DNA of 5,528 bases, taken from Chloroflexaceae bacterium. Its GTDB lineage: Bacteria > Chloroflexota > Chloroflexia > Chloroflexales > Chloroflexaceae. The notes below the pieces were generated by a model that worked only from the letters and a program-made list of their open reading frames with translations, did no database searches and was not told the DNA's origin. A program made the translations under genes and the position numbers. The first letter of the stretch is position 1. The number at the start of each line of letters is the position of its first letter. Where the stretch lies: contig JAOACN010000131.1 in assembly GCA_026417815.1 (NCBI GenBank), positions 1-5,528 of the forward strand. Reading direction: 5' to 3'. Below are positions 1 through 5,528 of the stretch, piece after piece.

Positions 1-23
1 GTTCGGTAGATGTGAACACTATC
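1..23. repeat. Left copy of a 23-base inverted repeat, cut by window edge
   Basis: Bases 1-23 match the reverse complement of 4332-4354 at 21 of 23 positions (differences at 12 and 20). The copy contains GTTC-N9-GAAC, so it is a dyad in itself. Similarity fades after base 23, while the other side is lost at the window edge. The right copy carries a fuller dyad. The pair brackets about 4.3 kb holding the four central genes. It could be a dispersed intergenic palindrome, an operator shared by two promoters, or the ends of a larger repeat; the sequence alone does not decide. Confidence 0.6.
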
Positions 24-72
24 GTTTCCCCATCCCCCTGCGTGATGGAAGCGTCTCGGTTGGAGTGACGCG

Positions 73-89
73 GGGAGGCTGCGCCTCCC
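73..89. repeat. GC-rich palindrome with TGC loop
   Basis: GGGAGGC-TGC-GCCTCCC is a perfect 7-bp stem with a three-base loop. No T-run follows, so it is not a standard intrinsic terminator for a gene left of the window. It resembles other short stem-triloop palindromes in the non-coding parts of this window (149-165, 4257-4275, 4294-4306). Confidence 0.6.
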
Positions 90-117
90 GGCAGCTACAG
101 GAATCGTTGCGGGCGCA

Positions 118-126
118 TGCTACAAT
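118..126 (+). promoter_or_regulatory. Extended -10 promoter for the TPR gene
   Basis: TG-C-TACAAT is an extended -10 element (TGn plus five of six matches to TATAAT). No convincing -35 hexamer lies 16-18 bases upstream, which is tolerated by extended -10 promoters. A start near 133 would give a leader of about 47 bases before the ATG at 180. The same architecture recurs at 610-618. Confidence 0.5.
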
Positions 127-148
127 TCGGTTTGTAGGATAGTCTCGG

Positions 149-165
149 AGGGGCCTGCGGCCCCT
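149..165 (+). promoter_or_regulatory. Leader hairpin overlapping the only Shine-Dalgarno-like bases
   Basis: AGGGGCC-TGC-GGCCCCT forms a perfect 7-bp stem in the presumed 5' leader of the TPR gene. The only purine-rich Shine-Dalgarno-like string (GGAGGGG, 147-153) is largely inside the left arm and lies more than 25 bases before the ATG, while the bases just before the ATG (CCTGCCAAG) are not a good ribosome site. Translation may therefore be inefficient or structure-controlled. Confidence 0.4.
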
Positions 166-179
166 GCCAACCTGCCAAG

Positions 180-617
180 ATGACGGAGAACCGCACTTCC
201 CTCCTGGGTCGCCTCTGGGCGCGCTGGTGGCACCTGTGGGGCCTCAGCCTGTGCTACATGGGGCACACCACCCACGACCGCTCCTTCTACCGCGCGGGGG
301 TGGGCTCGTTTCAGCGCGCCACCCGGTGCTGGCCCGAGTTCGCCCCGGCGTACTACCGCCGCGGCCTCATCCGCGGGCGCGAACTGGGCGAGTACGCCGC
401 CGCCATCGCCGATCTGGAGCGGGCCAGCGCCCTGCTCCCGGAGTGGCCCGAACCCTACCTGCAACGCGGTCTGTTCCATCGCTTCAACGGCATGCCCGCG
501 CAGGCCCTCGCCGACCTGCGGCGCTTCGTCGAACTGGCCCCCGAGGGCTACTGGCGCGATGAGGCCGGCAGGCAGATCGCCGCCATTGAAGCCGAGAGCG
601 CCGGGGGCATGGTATAA
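180..617 (+). CDS. Small TPR-repeat protein
   Basis: The 145-residue product carries two clear tetratricopeptide repeats in register, about residues 54-87 (core AYYRRGLIRGRELGEYAAAI) and 88-122 (core PYLQRGLFHRFNGMPAQALA). A more degenerate repeat-like stretch lies at about 21-53. Each ends in the usual hydrophobic-Pro helix boundary (ALLPEW, ELAPEG). The N-terminal 20 residues are basic and tryptophan-rich (RLWARWWHLW), with no clear signal peptide or full membrane span; they could lie on the membrane surface. TPRs are protein-binding scaffolds, so no reaction is predicted and the partner is unknown. ATG 180 is the only start available: an in-frame TAG sits at 135 and there is no GTG or TTG between. 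The stop TAA is embedded in the next promoter. Reality of the gene is well supported by the repeat register; its specific role is not. Confidence 0.85.
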   Translation: MTENRTSLLGRLWARWWHLWGLSLCYMGHTTHDRSFYRAGVGSFQRATRCWPEFAPAYYRRGLIRGRELGEYAAAIADLERASALLPEWPEPYLQRGLFHRFNGMPAQALADLRRFVELAPEGYWRDEAGRQIAAIEAESAGGMV

Positions 618-618
618 T
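610..618 (+). promoter_or_regulatory. Perfect extended -10 promoter for thrC, overlapping upstream stop codon
   Basis: TG-G-TATAAT is a full-consensus extended -10. It overlaps the last codons of the TPR gene (ATG GTA TAA), with the stop TAA forming the middle of the hexamer. The nearest -35-like hexamer is TTGAAG (586-591), 21 bases upstream and too far for a standard spacer, so the extended -10 would do the work. A start near 625 gives a leader of about 165 bases before thrC. That leader holds modest stems (for example TGCCGC 724-729 with GCGGCA 743-748), but I see no T-box or other recognised riboswitch motif in it. Confidence 0.6.
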
Positions 619-790
619 CCCCGGCAACGGTCGCCGCAGCGTGATACCCAGGTTTTCTGATATACGTCAGCCGCTGCCATCCAGGCGCGCTTCAGCCGTA
701 GACGCGCGACCCCAACCGGACCCTGCCGCTCCCCGCTTCGCTGCGGCACCTGTCAGAAACCATTGTTGAATCCCCGCCAGCAGGTCTCCC

Positions 791-2137
791 ATGCCTACCT
801 ACCGCGCCTGGTTCGCCGCTCAGGATGATCCCGACGAGCGCTACCCGCTGACCGAGGTGGTCTACTACTCGCGCTCCGGCGGGTTGCTCGAAGTGCAGCA
901 CGACCTCGAGGCCCTGCGCCAGGTGAGCGCCGAGGAGTGGAAGCAACTCTTCGACCGCCGCTGGATGCGCACCGCCTGGCCGCACGGTTCCGGCGTCTGG
1001 GGCAAGAAGGAGTGGGTCTGCCCCGAGCTTGACGACGAGAACGTTGTCAGCATGTTCGAGGGCGGCACCAACCTCTTCTGGGCCGAGCGCTTCGGGCGCG
1101 AGATCGGTGTCGAGGACTTCTGGATCAAAATGTGCGGCAACAGCCATACCGGGTCGTTCAAGGACCTGGGGATGACCGTGCTGGTGAGCGTGGTCAAGCA
1201 GATGATCCGCGAGGGCAAGCCCATCCGCGCGGTGGCCTGCGCCTCCACCGGCGACACCTCCGCCGCTCTGGCGGCCTATGGCGCCGCCGCCGGCATTCCG
1301 ACGATCGTCTTCCTGCCCCGCGGCAAGGTCAGCGTGGCTCAACTGGTGCAGCCGATCGCCCACGGGGCCACCGTCATCTCCCTCGACACGGACTTCGATG
1401 GCTGTATGCGCATCGTGCGCGAGATTACCGCCGATCCCAACAATGGCCTCTACCTGGCCAATTCGCTCAACTCGCTGCGCATCGAGGGCCAGAAGACCGT
1501 CGGCATCGAGATCGTCCAGCAGTTCGACTGGGAGGTGCCGGACTGGATCGTCATCCCCGGCGGCAACCTCGGCAACACCTTCGCCCTGGGTAAGGGCTTG
1601 CTGATGATGTACGACCTGGGGCTGATCTCGCGCCTGCCGCGCATTGCCTGCGCCCAGGCCGAGCACGCCAACCCGCTCTACCGCGCCTACCGGAACGACT
1701 GGCGCTACGAGCCGATCACCGCCGGGACCACCGCGGCCTCGGCCATCCAGATCGGCGCGCCGGTCAGCATCAACCGGGCCATCAGCACCCTGCAGCGTTT
1801 CAATGGCGTGGTCGAGCAGGCCAGCGAGCAGGAGCTTGCCGACGCCGCCGCGCGCGCCGATCGCACCGGCGCCTACGCCTGCCCGCATACCGGCGTGGCC
1901 CTGGCCGCGGCAATCAAGCTGGTGGAGCAGGGTGTGATCCGGCGCAGCGACCGGGTGGTGGTGGTCTCTACCGCCCACGGGCTGAAGTTCAGCCGCTTCA
2001 AGGTCGAGTACCACGAGGGTCAGTTGCGCGAAGTGGTCAGCACCTACGCCAACCCGCCGATCGAACTGCCGCCCGACATAGATGCCGTGCGCCGCGTGCT
2101 CGATGAGCGTATGGCCGCGAAGGATTTTGGATTTTAG
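791..2137 (+). CDS. thrC: Threonine synthase, plant-like long form
   Basis: This 448-residue PLP enzyme converts O-phosphohomoserine to threonine plus phosphate, the last step of threonine synthesis in the cytoplasm. The PLP lysine is K124 in GNSHTGSFKDLGMTVL. The phosphate-cradling loop is GGNLGN (257-262), and CASTGDTSAALAAYG, FLPRGKVSVAQLVQPI, LANSLNSLRIEGQK and STAHGLKF are all intact. From recalled sequences, the protein follows the Arabidopsis-type enzyme closely along its length, including the N-terminal region GGLLEVQHDLEAL and WPHGSGVWGKKEWV, rather than the short bacterial type of about 350 residues. Plant enzymes are activated by S-adenosylmethionine; whether this one is cannot be read here. 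The start is supported by CAGGT five bases upstream of ATG. The final residues DFGF and the TAG stop are encoded by a GGATTTT repeat, so the original C-terminus may have been altered. It is probably transcribed from 610-618. Confidence 0.97.
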   Translation: MPTYRAWFAAQDDPDERYPLTEVVYYSRSGGLLEVQHDLEALRQVSAEEWKQLFDRRWMRTAWPHGSGVWGKKEWVCPELDDENVVSMFEGGTNLFWAERFGREIGVEDFWIKMCGNSHTGSFKDLGMTVLVSVVKQMIREGKPIRAVACASTGDTSAALAAYGAAAGIPTIVFLPRGKVSVAQLVQPIAHGATVISLDTDFDGCMRIVREITADPNNGLYLANSLNSLRIEGQKTVGIEIVQQFDWEVPDWIVIPGGNLGNTFALGKGLLMMYDLGLISRLPRIACAQAEHANPLYRAYRNDWRYEPITAGTTAASAIQIGAPVSINRAISTLQRFNGVVEQASEQELADAAARADRTGAYACPHTGVALAAAIKLVEQGVIRRSDRVVVVSTAHGLKFSRFKVEYHEGQLREVVSTYANPPIELPPDIDAVRRVLDERMAAKDFGF

Positions 2138-2150
2138 ATTTTGGATTTGG
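2122..2150. repeat. GGATTTT tandem heptamer array, copy 1
   Basis: Four units: GGATTTT (2122-2128), GGATTTT (2129-2135), AGATTTT (2136-2142) and GGATTTG (2143-2149), followed by G. The array overlaps the 3' end of thrC. The G-to-A change in unit three turns TGG into the TAG stop at 2135-2137. The same heptamer recurs at 2810-2836, so the LeuD-like gene sits between two arrays in the same orientation. Such arrays are familiar between genes in Chloroflexia genomes; their function is unknown. Confidence 0.9.
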
Positions 2151-2262
2151 TGTGATGGGGTTGGATGCGCTCGGCGGGGCGCGGATGCCCGCGTGGACAG
2201 CCTCGAACGGCCGCGGCGCCCGCCGCCAGCAGCCCGTTGCCCCTGTTTTCGCCCCGCGCGCC

Positions 2263-2280
2263 GCGCCGCAACCGCGGCGC
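2263..2280 (+). other. Strong hairpin just upstream of the LeuD-like start
   Basis: GCGCCGC-AACC-GCGGCGC is a perfect 7-bp all-GC stem with a four-base loop, ending 13 bases before ATG 2294. No T-run follows, so it is unlikely to terminate transcription by itself. It could affect loading of ribosomes on the next gene, or act as a 3' barrier for the thrC message. The 156 bases between thrC and this start otherwise show only the heptamer array and GC-rich sequence with no motif I recognise. Confidence 0.45.
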
Positions 2281-2293
2281 ACGTGAAGCGCCT

Positions 2294-2800
2294 ATGGTCA
2301 TCACAGGCTACGCCCGGCGCGTCAGTGCCTCCCTCACTCCCAGGCAGGTGATTGCCCCCGAGGTGGCCGCCAGCGGCGACCCGGCGGAAATCGCCGCCCA
2401 TTGTCTGGCCGCGGTTGATGCGGAGTTTGCCGGGCGCGCCCGCGAGGGTGACGTGCTGGTGGTGGACGGAGAGTTGTTCGGCGGCGAGGGGGCCGAGGCG
2501 GCGGTGCTGGCGCTGCAGGCCGCGGGTATTGCGGCGCTGATCTGCCGGAGGGCCGCGGCGGAGCTGGTCGTCGTCGGTGAACAATACGGTCTGCCGGTGT
2601 TGAGTGTTTCCCCCGCCGCGGCCCACCTCGCCGAAGGGACGCTCCTGCGGCTGGACCTCGAGCGCGGGCGACTCGAGGGGGACGGCCACACCTGGCCCTT
2701 CACCCCGCTGGCGCCCGCGGCGCTCGCGACCGCGCGCCGGGCGCAGGTGCTGACGCGGATGCGCCGCGTGGTCGAGGAGGAGGGCCTGGCGGAGGGGTAG
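2294..2800 (+). CDS. LeuD-like aconitase-swivel protein lacking catalytic motifs
   Basis: The 168-residue product lines up from end to end with the small subunit of 3-isopropylmalate dehydratase (LeuD), normally about 160-170 residues in the short type. Matching blocks are DPAEIAAHCLAAVDAEFAG (29-47; family DPEELAKHCMEDADPEFAK), EGDVLVVDGELFG (51-63), LALQAAGIAALI (72-83) and YGLPVLSV (98-105). The residues that bind substrate are gone. The NTD of the N-terminal motif is absent (ASLTPRQVIAP at 12-22), FGCGSSREHA is FGGEGAEAAV with one residue fewer, and the arginine of FYRN is replaced (LVVVGEQ). It is therefore unlikely to be an active dehydratase subunit alone; it may be a regulator, a partner for an odd large subunit, or a decaying paralogue. 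ATG 2294 is chosen because homology begins there; the in-frame extension to 2165 (arginine/alanine/proline-rich) has none. No strong ribosome site is visible. It probably shares the thrC transcript. Confidence 0.85.
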   Translation: MVITGYARRVSASLTPRQVIAPEVAASGDPAEIAAHCLAAVDAEFAGRAREGDVLVVDGELFGGEGAEAAVLALQAAGIAALICRRAAAELVVVGEQYGLPVLSVSPAAAHLAEGTLLRLDLERGRLEGDGHTWPFTPLAPAALATARRAQVLTRMRRVVEEEGLAEG

Positions 2801-2809
2801 TGTCATTTC

Positions 2810-2836
2810 GGATTTTGGATTTTGGATTTTGGATTG
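2810..2836. repeat. GGATTTT tandem heptamer array, copy 2
   Basis: Three perfect GGATTTT units (2810-2830) followed by GGATTG. It starts 10 bases after the stop of the LeuD-like gene and repeats the array at 2122-2150 in the same orientation. The A/T-rich stretch at its right end (TATATT, 2840-2845) might serve as a weak -10 for the methyltransferase gene, but no good -35 partner is present. Confidence 0.9.
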
Positions 2837-2892
2837 CTTTATATTGGGAGGGGCGCGGGGGGGCGGAGCCTCCCTGCAACTGCCTTCCGGTC

Positions 2893-2948
2893 CGCCCGCG
2901 GCGGGAGGCTTGTCCTGACTTCGCCACGGGGCGCGCCCGCGGCGGGCG
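2893..2948. repeat. Direct GC palindrome pair upstream of the methyltransferase
   Basis: CGCCCGCGGCGGG occurs at 2893-2905 and again at 2934-2946. The second copy is longer and forms a perfect dyad (CGCCCGC-G-GCGGGCG, 2934-2948). The intervening sequence is GC-rich, without a reading frame I can support. These lie in the 179-base gap before the methyltransferase gene. They may be structural or simply reflect base composition. Confidence 0.45.
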
Positions 2949-2967
2949 TGGTGCATAGCAAGGTTGC

Positions 2968-2974
2968 GAGGGAG
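2968..2974 (+). promoter_or_regulatory. Ribosome binding site of the RNA methyltransferase gene
   Basis: GAGGGAG ends five bases before ATG 2980. It fixes this start, and translation from here includes the first cluster cysteine (C24) with a short N-terminal lead. Confidence 0.7.
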
Positions 2975-2979
2975 CCGGC

Positions 2980-4176
2980 ATGCGCGCGAAAGAGTTCCGG
3001 CGCCTGGTGAACGACCTGGCCCGATCGGGTGAGGCGATCCCGCCCCGCTGCCGGCACGCCCTCGAATGTGGCGGCTGCGCCTTTCAGGACCGGGCCTACC
3101 CCGCGCAACTCGCCGCCAAGCGCGCCGCCCTGGGGCGCATCTTCGCCGAGGCCGGCATAGCAGTCGTCACCACAGCCGAAACCTTCGATCTGGTTGCCTC
3201 GCCCGACCCCTTCGGCTATCGCACGCGCATGGACTACGTAGCCACCCGGGGACGCTTCGGGCTGCGGGCGCGCGGGCGCTTTAACCAGGTGGTGGATCTG
3301 GAAGAGTGCCATCTCATTCCTCCTGAAGCCTTCGCGGCGGCCCGCGCGGTCTGGGCGGAGGCCCGCGCCCTCGGCCTGCCCGACTACGACGTGCGGCGCC
3401 ACGAAGGCTTCCTGCGCTACCTGGTCGTGCGCCGCAGCCCCGACAACGAGTTGCTGCTGGCGGCGGTTACCGCCGCCGGCGAGCCGGAAGCGGCCATGGA
3501 GCGCCTGGCCGCCACGGCGCTGGAACAGCCCGGCGTGGTTGGCTTCCACTGGCTGCGCAACGCCACGCTGACCGACCTTTCCTTCGGCGCGCCGGTGCGT
3601 CACTGGGGCGCGGCGACGCTGAGCATGCGCGTCGGGCGCCTGCGCCTGGCGATCGGCCCCAACACCTTCTTCCAGAACAACGTGCATCTCCTGGAGCGCC
3701 TGCTGGACGACGTGCGCAACGCGGTCGATCCCGGGTCGTGCGCCGTAGCCGACCTGTACGGCGGCGTGGGCCTCATCGCGCTGACCCTGGCCCCGCGCGT
3801 GGCTCGCGTGGTCTGCGTGGAGGCGGTGGACGAGAGCGCCGCCCTGGCCCGTGAGAACGCCGCGGCGAACGGCATCGCCAACGTCGAGGCGATCGCCGCT
3901 GACGTGGCGACGTACCTGCGCGCCCAGGGGCCGGGCGCCTTCGACGTAGCGGTGCTCGACCCGCCCCGCACCGGCCTCGGCCCCGATGTGTGCCGCGAGT
4001 TGCTGCGCCTCGGCCCGCGCCGCATTGTCTATGTCTCCTGCAACCCCCTCACCCAGCTTGAAGATCTCCGCGCCCTCGCCCCGACCTACGCCGTGCGTTC
4101 CCTCCGCGGCTATGATATGTTCCCCCATACTCCTCACGTAGAAACGCTGGCCGTGCTCGATCGGGCGCAAGAGTGA
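2980..4176 (+). CDS. rumA: RNA (uracil-5-)-methyltransferase, RumA/RlmD family
   Basis: The 398-residue SAM-dependent enzyme forms 5-methyluridine in RNA, in this family usually 23S rRNA (E. coli positions 1939 or 747). The [4Fe-4S] ligands typical of the RumA branch are present: C24 and C30/C33 in CRHALECGGCAFQ, plus C110 in LEECHL. The methyltransferase domain has FFQNN (230-234), the SAM loop DLYGGVGL (258-265), DPPRTGL (327-333), the catalytic nucleophile C354 in YVSCNP, and the general-base glutamate E388 in PHVETLAVL. The N-terminal TRAM RNA-binding domain of E. coli RumA is absent, because only 23 residues precede the first cysteine; this resembles the shorter RlmC type. The exact target uridine cannot be assigned. 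All key residues are intact, so the gene should be functional. It probably has its own transcription start in the gap after the heptamer array, though no strong promoter is seen. Confidence 0.96.
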   Translation: MRAKEFRRLVNDLARSGEAIPPRCRHALECGGCAFQDRAYPAQLAAKRAALGRIFAEAGIAVVTTAETFDLVASPDPFGYRTRMDYVATRGRFGLRARGRFNQVVDLEECHLIPPEAFAAARAVWAEARALGLPDYDVRRHEGFLRYLVVRRSPDNELLLAAVTAAGEPEAAMERLAATALEQPGVVGFHWLRNATLTDLSFGAPVRHWGAATLSMRVGRLRLAIGPNTFFQNNVHLLERLLDDVRNAVDPGSCAVADLYGGVGLIALTLAPRVARVVCVEAVDESAALARENAAANGIANVEAIAADVATYLRAQGPGAFDVAVLDPPRTGLGPDVCRELLRLGPRRIVYVSCNPLTQLEDLRALAPTYAVRSLRGYDMFPHTPHVETLAVLDRAQE

Positions 4177-4256
4177 CGCTTCCGGGAACGTCGGCGCGGC
4201 AATCAGCTTGCCCCGCACCCCTCTGATACAGGGCCGGCGCCGAGTCCTCGGGGTTT

Positions 4257-4275
4257 GGGGCGGCTACGCCTCCCC
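4257..4275. repeat. GC palindrome with TAC loop
   Basis: GGGGCGGC-TAC-GCCTCCCC is an 8-bp stem with one mismatch. It resembles the palindrome at 73-89 in layout and in its GGC-TnC-GCC core. No T-run follows, so termination is doubtful. Confidence 0.5.
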
Positions 4276-4293
4276 ACGGCCCACCGCAGGAGA

Positions 4294-4306
4294 CGGGCTT
4301 TGCCCG
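4294..4306. repeat. Short palindrome CGGGC-TTT-GCCCG
   Basis: A five-base perfect stem with a TTT loop lies 18 bases after the palindrome at 4257-4275. Together they form a cluster downstream of the methyltransferase gene that could slow RNA decay or stall polymerase. No terminator tail is present. Confidence 0.4.
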
Positions 4307-4331
4307 GGCCCCGCCCTTCGATAAGGATAAG

Positions 4332-4357
4332 GATGGTGTTCATATCTACCGAACACC
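4332..4357. repeat. Right copy of inverted repeat, containing a dyad
   Basis: Bases 4332-4354 are the reverse complement of bases 1-23 with two differences. This copy contains a perfect 7-bp dyad, GGTGTTC-N9-GAACACC (4335-4341 and 4351-4357). It may be a protein-binding site or a dispersed palindromic element. It lies 100 bases upstream of the promoter at 4457. Confidence 0.65.
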
Positions 4358-4362
4358 TTCTC

Positions 4363-4426
4363 ACCGCAGAGGGCGTGGAGGGCTTCAAAACGTTCACCCT
4401 CTCCGTTCCTCTGCGCGCTCTGCGGT
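4363..4426. repeat. ACCGCAGAG...CTCTGCGGT intergenic element
   Basis: A 64-base element with perfect 9-bp terminal inverted repeats, ACCGCAGAG (4363-4371) and CTCTGCGGT (4418-4426). Inside are repeated GCAGAG/CTCTGCG-like words. Sequences of this type are scattered between genes in many environmental bacteria, including Chloroflexota; their origin is unclear. No coding capacity. Confidence 0.6.
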
Positions 4427-4456
4427 AAATCTGACCAGATACTCGATAGGTTCGGA

Positions 4457-4484
4457 TTGACAATCGGCGGTTCTTCGGTAAAAT
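4457..4484 (+). promoter_or_regulatory. Strong sigma70-type promoter
   Basis: TTGACA (4457-4462, six of six) and TAAAAT (4479-4484, five of six) are separated by 16 bases. This is the best promoter in the window. Transcription should begin near 4491, within the dyad at 4486-4499, and run toward the membrane-protein gene at 4772. It stands in a local A/T-rich patch. Confidence 0.75.
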
Positions 4485-4485
4485 A

Positions 4486-4499
4486 AGAACAAAAGTTCT
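4486..4499. promoter_or_regulatory. LexA-box-like operator over the transcription start
   Basis: AGAAC-AAAA-GTTCT is a perfect 5-bp dyad containing GAAC-N4-GTTC, the core recognised by LexA in Gram-positive bacteria and reported for LexA of the Chloroflexota member Dehalococcoides. It begins two bases after the -10 and spans the predicted start, a classic repressor position. No lexA gene is in the window, so identity of the binding protein is inference. A chance palindrome of this length is possible, but placement favours an operator. Confidence 0.55.
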
Positions 4500-4527
4500 G
4501 ATATTGTTCCACAACCCTTCCACGAGT

Positions 4528-4559
4528 GCGATGCGGGGAACCTGGCTTCCCCGCATTGC
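4528..4559 (+). other. Large hairpin in the 5' leader
   Basis: The arms ATGCGGGGAA (4531-4540) and TTCCCCGCAT (4547-4556) pair perfectly around the loop CCTGGC. Three more pairs (GCG with TGC, one G-U) extend the stem to 13 bp. No U-tract follows, so it is more likely a leader or small-RNA structure than a simple terminator. Confidence 0.55.
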
Positions 4560-4673
4560 CCATCAGGAGTGTGTGCGGCGGGTTCTTGAGGGGGCGGGGC
4601 TGTGAGGGCGCGTCTCCTGGACCCTTCCCCACGTCCCTTCCGGAGGGCATCCAGCACGCTCTCGAACAGGAGG

Positions 4674-4700
4674 TGCCGGGAGAGCTATGCGCTCCCGGCA
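4674..4700 (+). other. Second leader hairpin
   Basis: TGCCGGGAG (4674-4682) pairs perfectly with CTCCCGGCA (4692-4700) around a nine-base loop, forming a 9-bp GC-rich stem. AGGAGGT (4668-4674) abuts its left arm, and an ATG (4687) lies in the loop, but the frame starting there runs out of register through the real gene and is not supported. The downstream bases AACCCTCTTCTCC are pyrimidine-rich but not a U-tract. Confidence 0.5.
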
Positions 4701-4758
4701 AACCCTCTTCTCCGACCAGGGTGCACGCGGACGGAGCCCGTGCGTATCGTCCAGCAGG

Positions 4759-4766
4759 AAGGAGGT
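4759..4766 (+). promoter_or_regulatory. Consensus Shine-Dalgarno site for the membrane-protein gene
   Basis: AAGGAGGT is a full-length match to the anti-Shine-Dalgarno complement, five bases before ATG 4772. It decides that start over the upstream in-frame GTG at 4526 and the later ATG at 4805. Confidence 0.85.
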
Positions 4767-4771
4767 CAGCT

Positions 4772-5284
4772 ATGGGGGTGACGAGCAGGGAACTCGGCGG
4801 GAACATGCCCACGGTCCCCCGGATTCTGGGGCCAGTGGCCTACGTTCTGACGTTCTTGCTGGCGGCGCTGGCCATCCACGTGCTGGTGGGCGCAGTAGTG
4901 GAGCGGGCGCAAGTTGCGCTCGACGATATGCGCTATGGCCGGCCCCGCACGGCCCACGTGACGGGGTACGTCGGTCACGGCGCGGAAGGGGCCGGGCGCC
5001 CGACGCACATCGTCGCAATGAACCTGGAACGACAAATAGTAGTACTCGAATTGCCGGGAAGCGATCCGCAGCAGGCCCGCAGCCTGCCGGGACCGTACCT
5101 CTTTGGTTCGCGCCAGGAGCTCGCGCCTGTGGTATTATCTCTTCTTGATATGGACGGTGACGGCCTTGACGATCTGGTGCTCACGGTCAGTAGCGAGCGG
5201 ATCGTCTACCTTAATCGCGAGGGCGCATTCCGTCTGCCCACGGCGGAGGAGCAGGCGCTGCTGGCGCAGGAGCAACTTCCGTGA
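4772..5284 (+). CDS. Membrane-anchored protein with FG-GAP-like calcium loop
   Basis: The 170-residue protein has a short N-terminal lead, one strong hydrophobic segment (about residues 18-43, ILGPVAYVLTFLLAALAIHV onward) and then a soluble part. The segment is most likely a signal anchor with the C-terminal part outside. Near the end, D126-x-D128-G-D130-G-x-x-D-D-L matches the calcium-binding loop seen in FG-GAP/VCBS and EF-hand-like repeats. Around it, THIVAMNLERQIVVLELPG and LDDLVLTVSSERIVYLNREG look like beta-propeller blade strands, but one or two blades cannot make a propeller, so it may pack with a partner. I do not recognise the family and assign no function. It follows a strong promoter with a LexA-like site and a long leader, and overlaps the next gene by four bases. 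Confidence 0.8.
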   Translation: MGVTSRELGGNMPTVPRILGPVAYVLTFLLAALAIHVLVGAVVERAQVALDDMRYGRPRTAHVTGYVGHGAEGAGRPTHIVAMNLERQIVVLELPGSDPQQARSLPGPYLFGSRQELAPVVLSLLDMDGDGLDDLVLTVSSERIVYLNREGAFRLPTAEEQALLAQEQLP

Positions 5285-5528
5285 GCGCGTCCGACGACCA
5301 GGATCGTCCGGCGGATCAACGGCGGCGCGAGCCGCGTTTTCCTCTGACGGGTGAGGATCTCGCCCCCAGGAAGCAACCCCCTCGGCCACTGGCCACTGAC
5401 TATGCCGAGGACGAAGCGGCCTTTCCCACCTTTGCCGATACCCGTCCGGACCGGGCGGGCCGGCCCCGCCACGACCTGCGCCCGGAAGAGCGGCGGTTGG
5501 CCGCGACTTCGAGCGATCGGGACTCTGC
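5281..5528 (+). CDS. Charged, probably disordered protein, N-terminal part only
   Basis: A frame opens at GTG 5281, sharing GTGA with the stop of the previous gene, and stays open for 82 codons to the window edge. AGGAG (5268-5272) lies eight bases before the GTG, a well-placed ribosome site, and the overlap implies translational coupling. The visible residues are rich in Asp, Glu, Arg and Pro (for example DDQDRPADQRRREPRFP and RPRHDLRPEERRL), with no signal peptide or membrane span. This looks like a flexible cytoplasmic N-terminus of a larger protein, possibly one with a later membrane segment. Function is unknown. Because it is coupled to a membrane protein, the two products may form a complex; this is inference. 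Confidence 0.7.
   Translation, partial: MSASDDQDRPADQRRREPRFPLTGEDLAPRKQPPRPLATDYAEDEAAFPTFADTRPDRAGRPRHDLRPEERRLAATSSDRDS

Larger units (their letters stand above)
4177..4771. other. Non-coding 595-base region with repeats, promoter and leader
   Basis: No convincing gene is present. From left to right it holds small GC palindromes (CCGAG-TC-CTCGG 4240-4251; others to 4306), the right copy of the inverted repeat (4332-4357), an ACCGCAGAG-type element (4363-4426), a small dyad ATCTG-AC-CAGAT (4429-4440), a promoter (4457-4484), a LexA-like box (4486-4499), and a long structured leader to 4771. Base composition changes from GC-rich to A/T-rich at about 4427-4510, as expected around a promoter. 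No intrinsic terminator with a T-run is visible after the methyltransferase gene. Confidence 0.7.

Overview
The window is GC-rich bacterial DNA, most likely from a member of the Chloroflexota (Chloroflexia, Roseiflexus/Kouleothrix-like). The grounds are intergenic tandem heptamers of the GGATTTT type, many short GC-rich palindromes between genes, a threonine synthase of the long plant-like type, and a GAAC-N4-GTTC dyad of the kind bound by LexA in Gram-positives and reported for the Chloroflexota member Dehalococcoides. The taxonomic call is inference. All supported genes are on the + strand.

Layout: 1-117 holds a truncated copy of a dyad-containing repeat and a GC hairpin. An extended -10 promoter (118-126) precedes a small TPR protein (180-617). 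A second, perfect extended -10 (TGGTATAAT, 610-618) overlaps that gene's stop codon and probably drives threonine synthase thrC (791-2137), whose last codons and stop lie inside a GGATTTT repeat. Next is a 168-residue protein with the fold signature of the isopropylmalate dehydratase small subunit (LeuD, aconitase swivel), but with all the usual catalytic motifs eroded (2294-2800). A second GGATTTT array (2810-2836) follows, then a RumA/RlmD-type RNA uracil-5-methyltransferase (2980-4176) with an intact iron-sulfur and catalytic set.

The 595-base stretch 4177-4771 has no convincing gene. It contains GC palindromes, an inverted copy of the repeat seen at base 1, an ACCGCAGAG...CTCTGCGGT element, and a near-consensus sigma70-type promoter (TTGACA-16-TAAAAT, 4457-4484) followed at once by AGAAC-AAAA-GTTCT, a match to the Gram-positive LexA box. 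About 280 bases of strongly structured leader separate that promoter from a membrane-anchored protein with one FG-GAP/EF-hand-like calcium loop (4772-5284). That gene overlaps by GTGA a charged, probably disordered reading frame that runs off the window (from 5281).

How the genes cooperate: thrC and the LeuD-like gene probably share a transcript. The two 3' genes are translationally coupled and may be under DNA-damage control if the LexA-like site is real. No complete pathway, mobile element or defence system is visible. The best candidates for something undescribed are the catalytically empty LeuD-like protein and the LexA-box/long-leader/membrane-protein unit.
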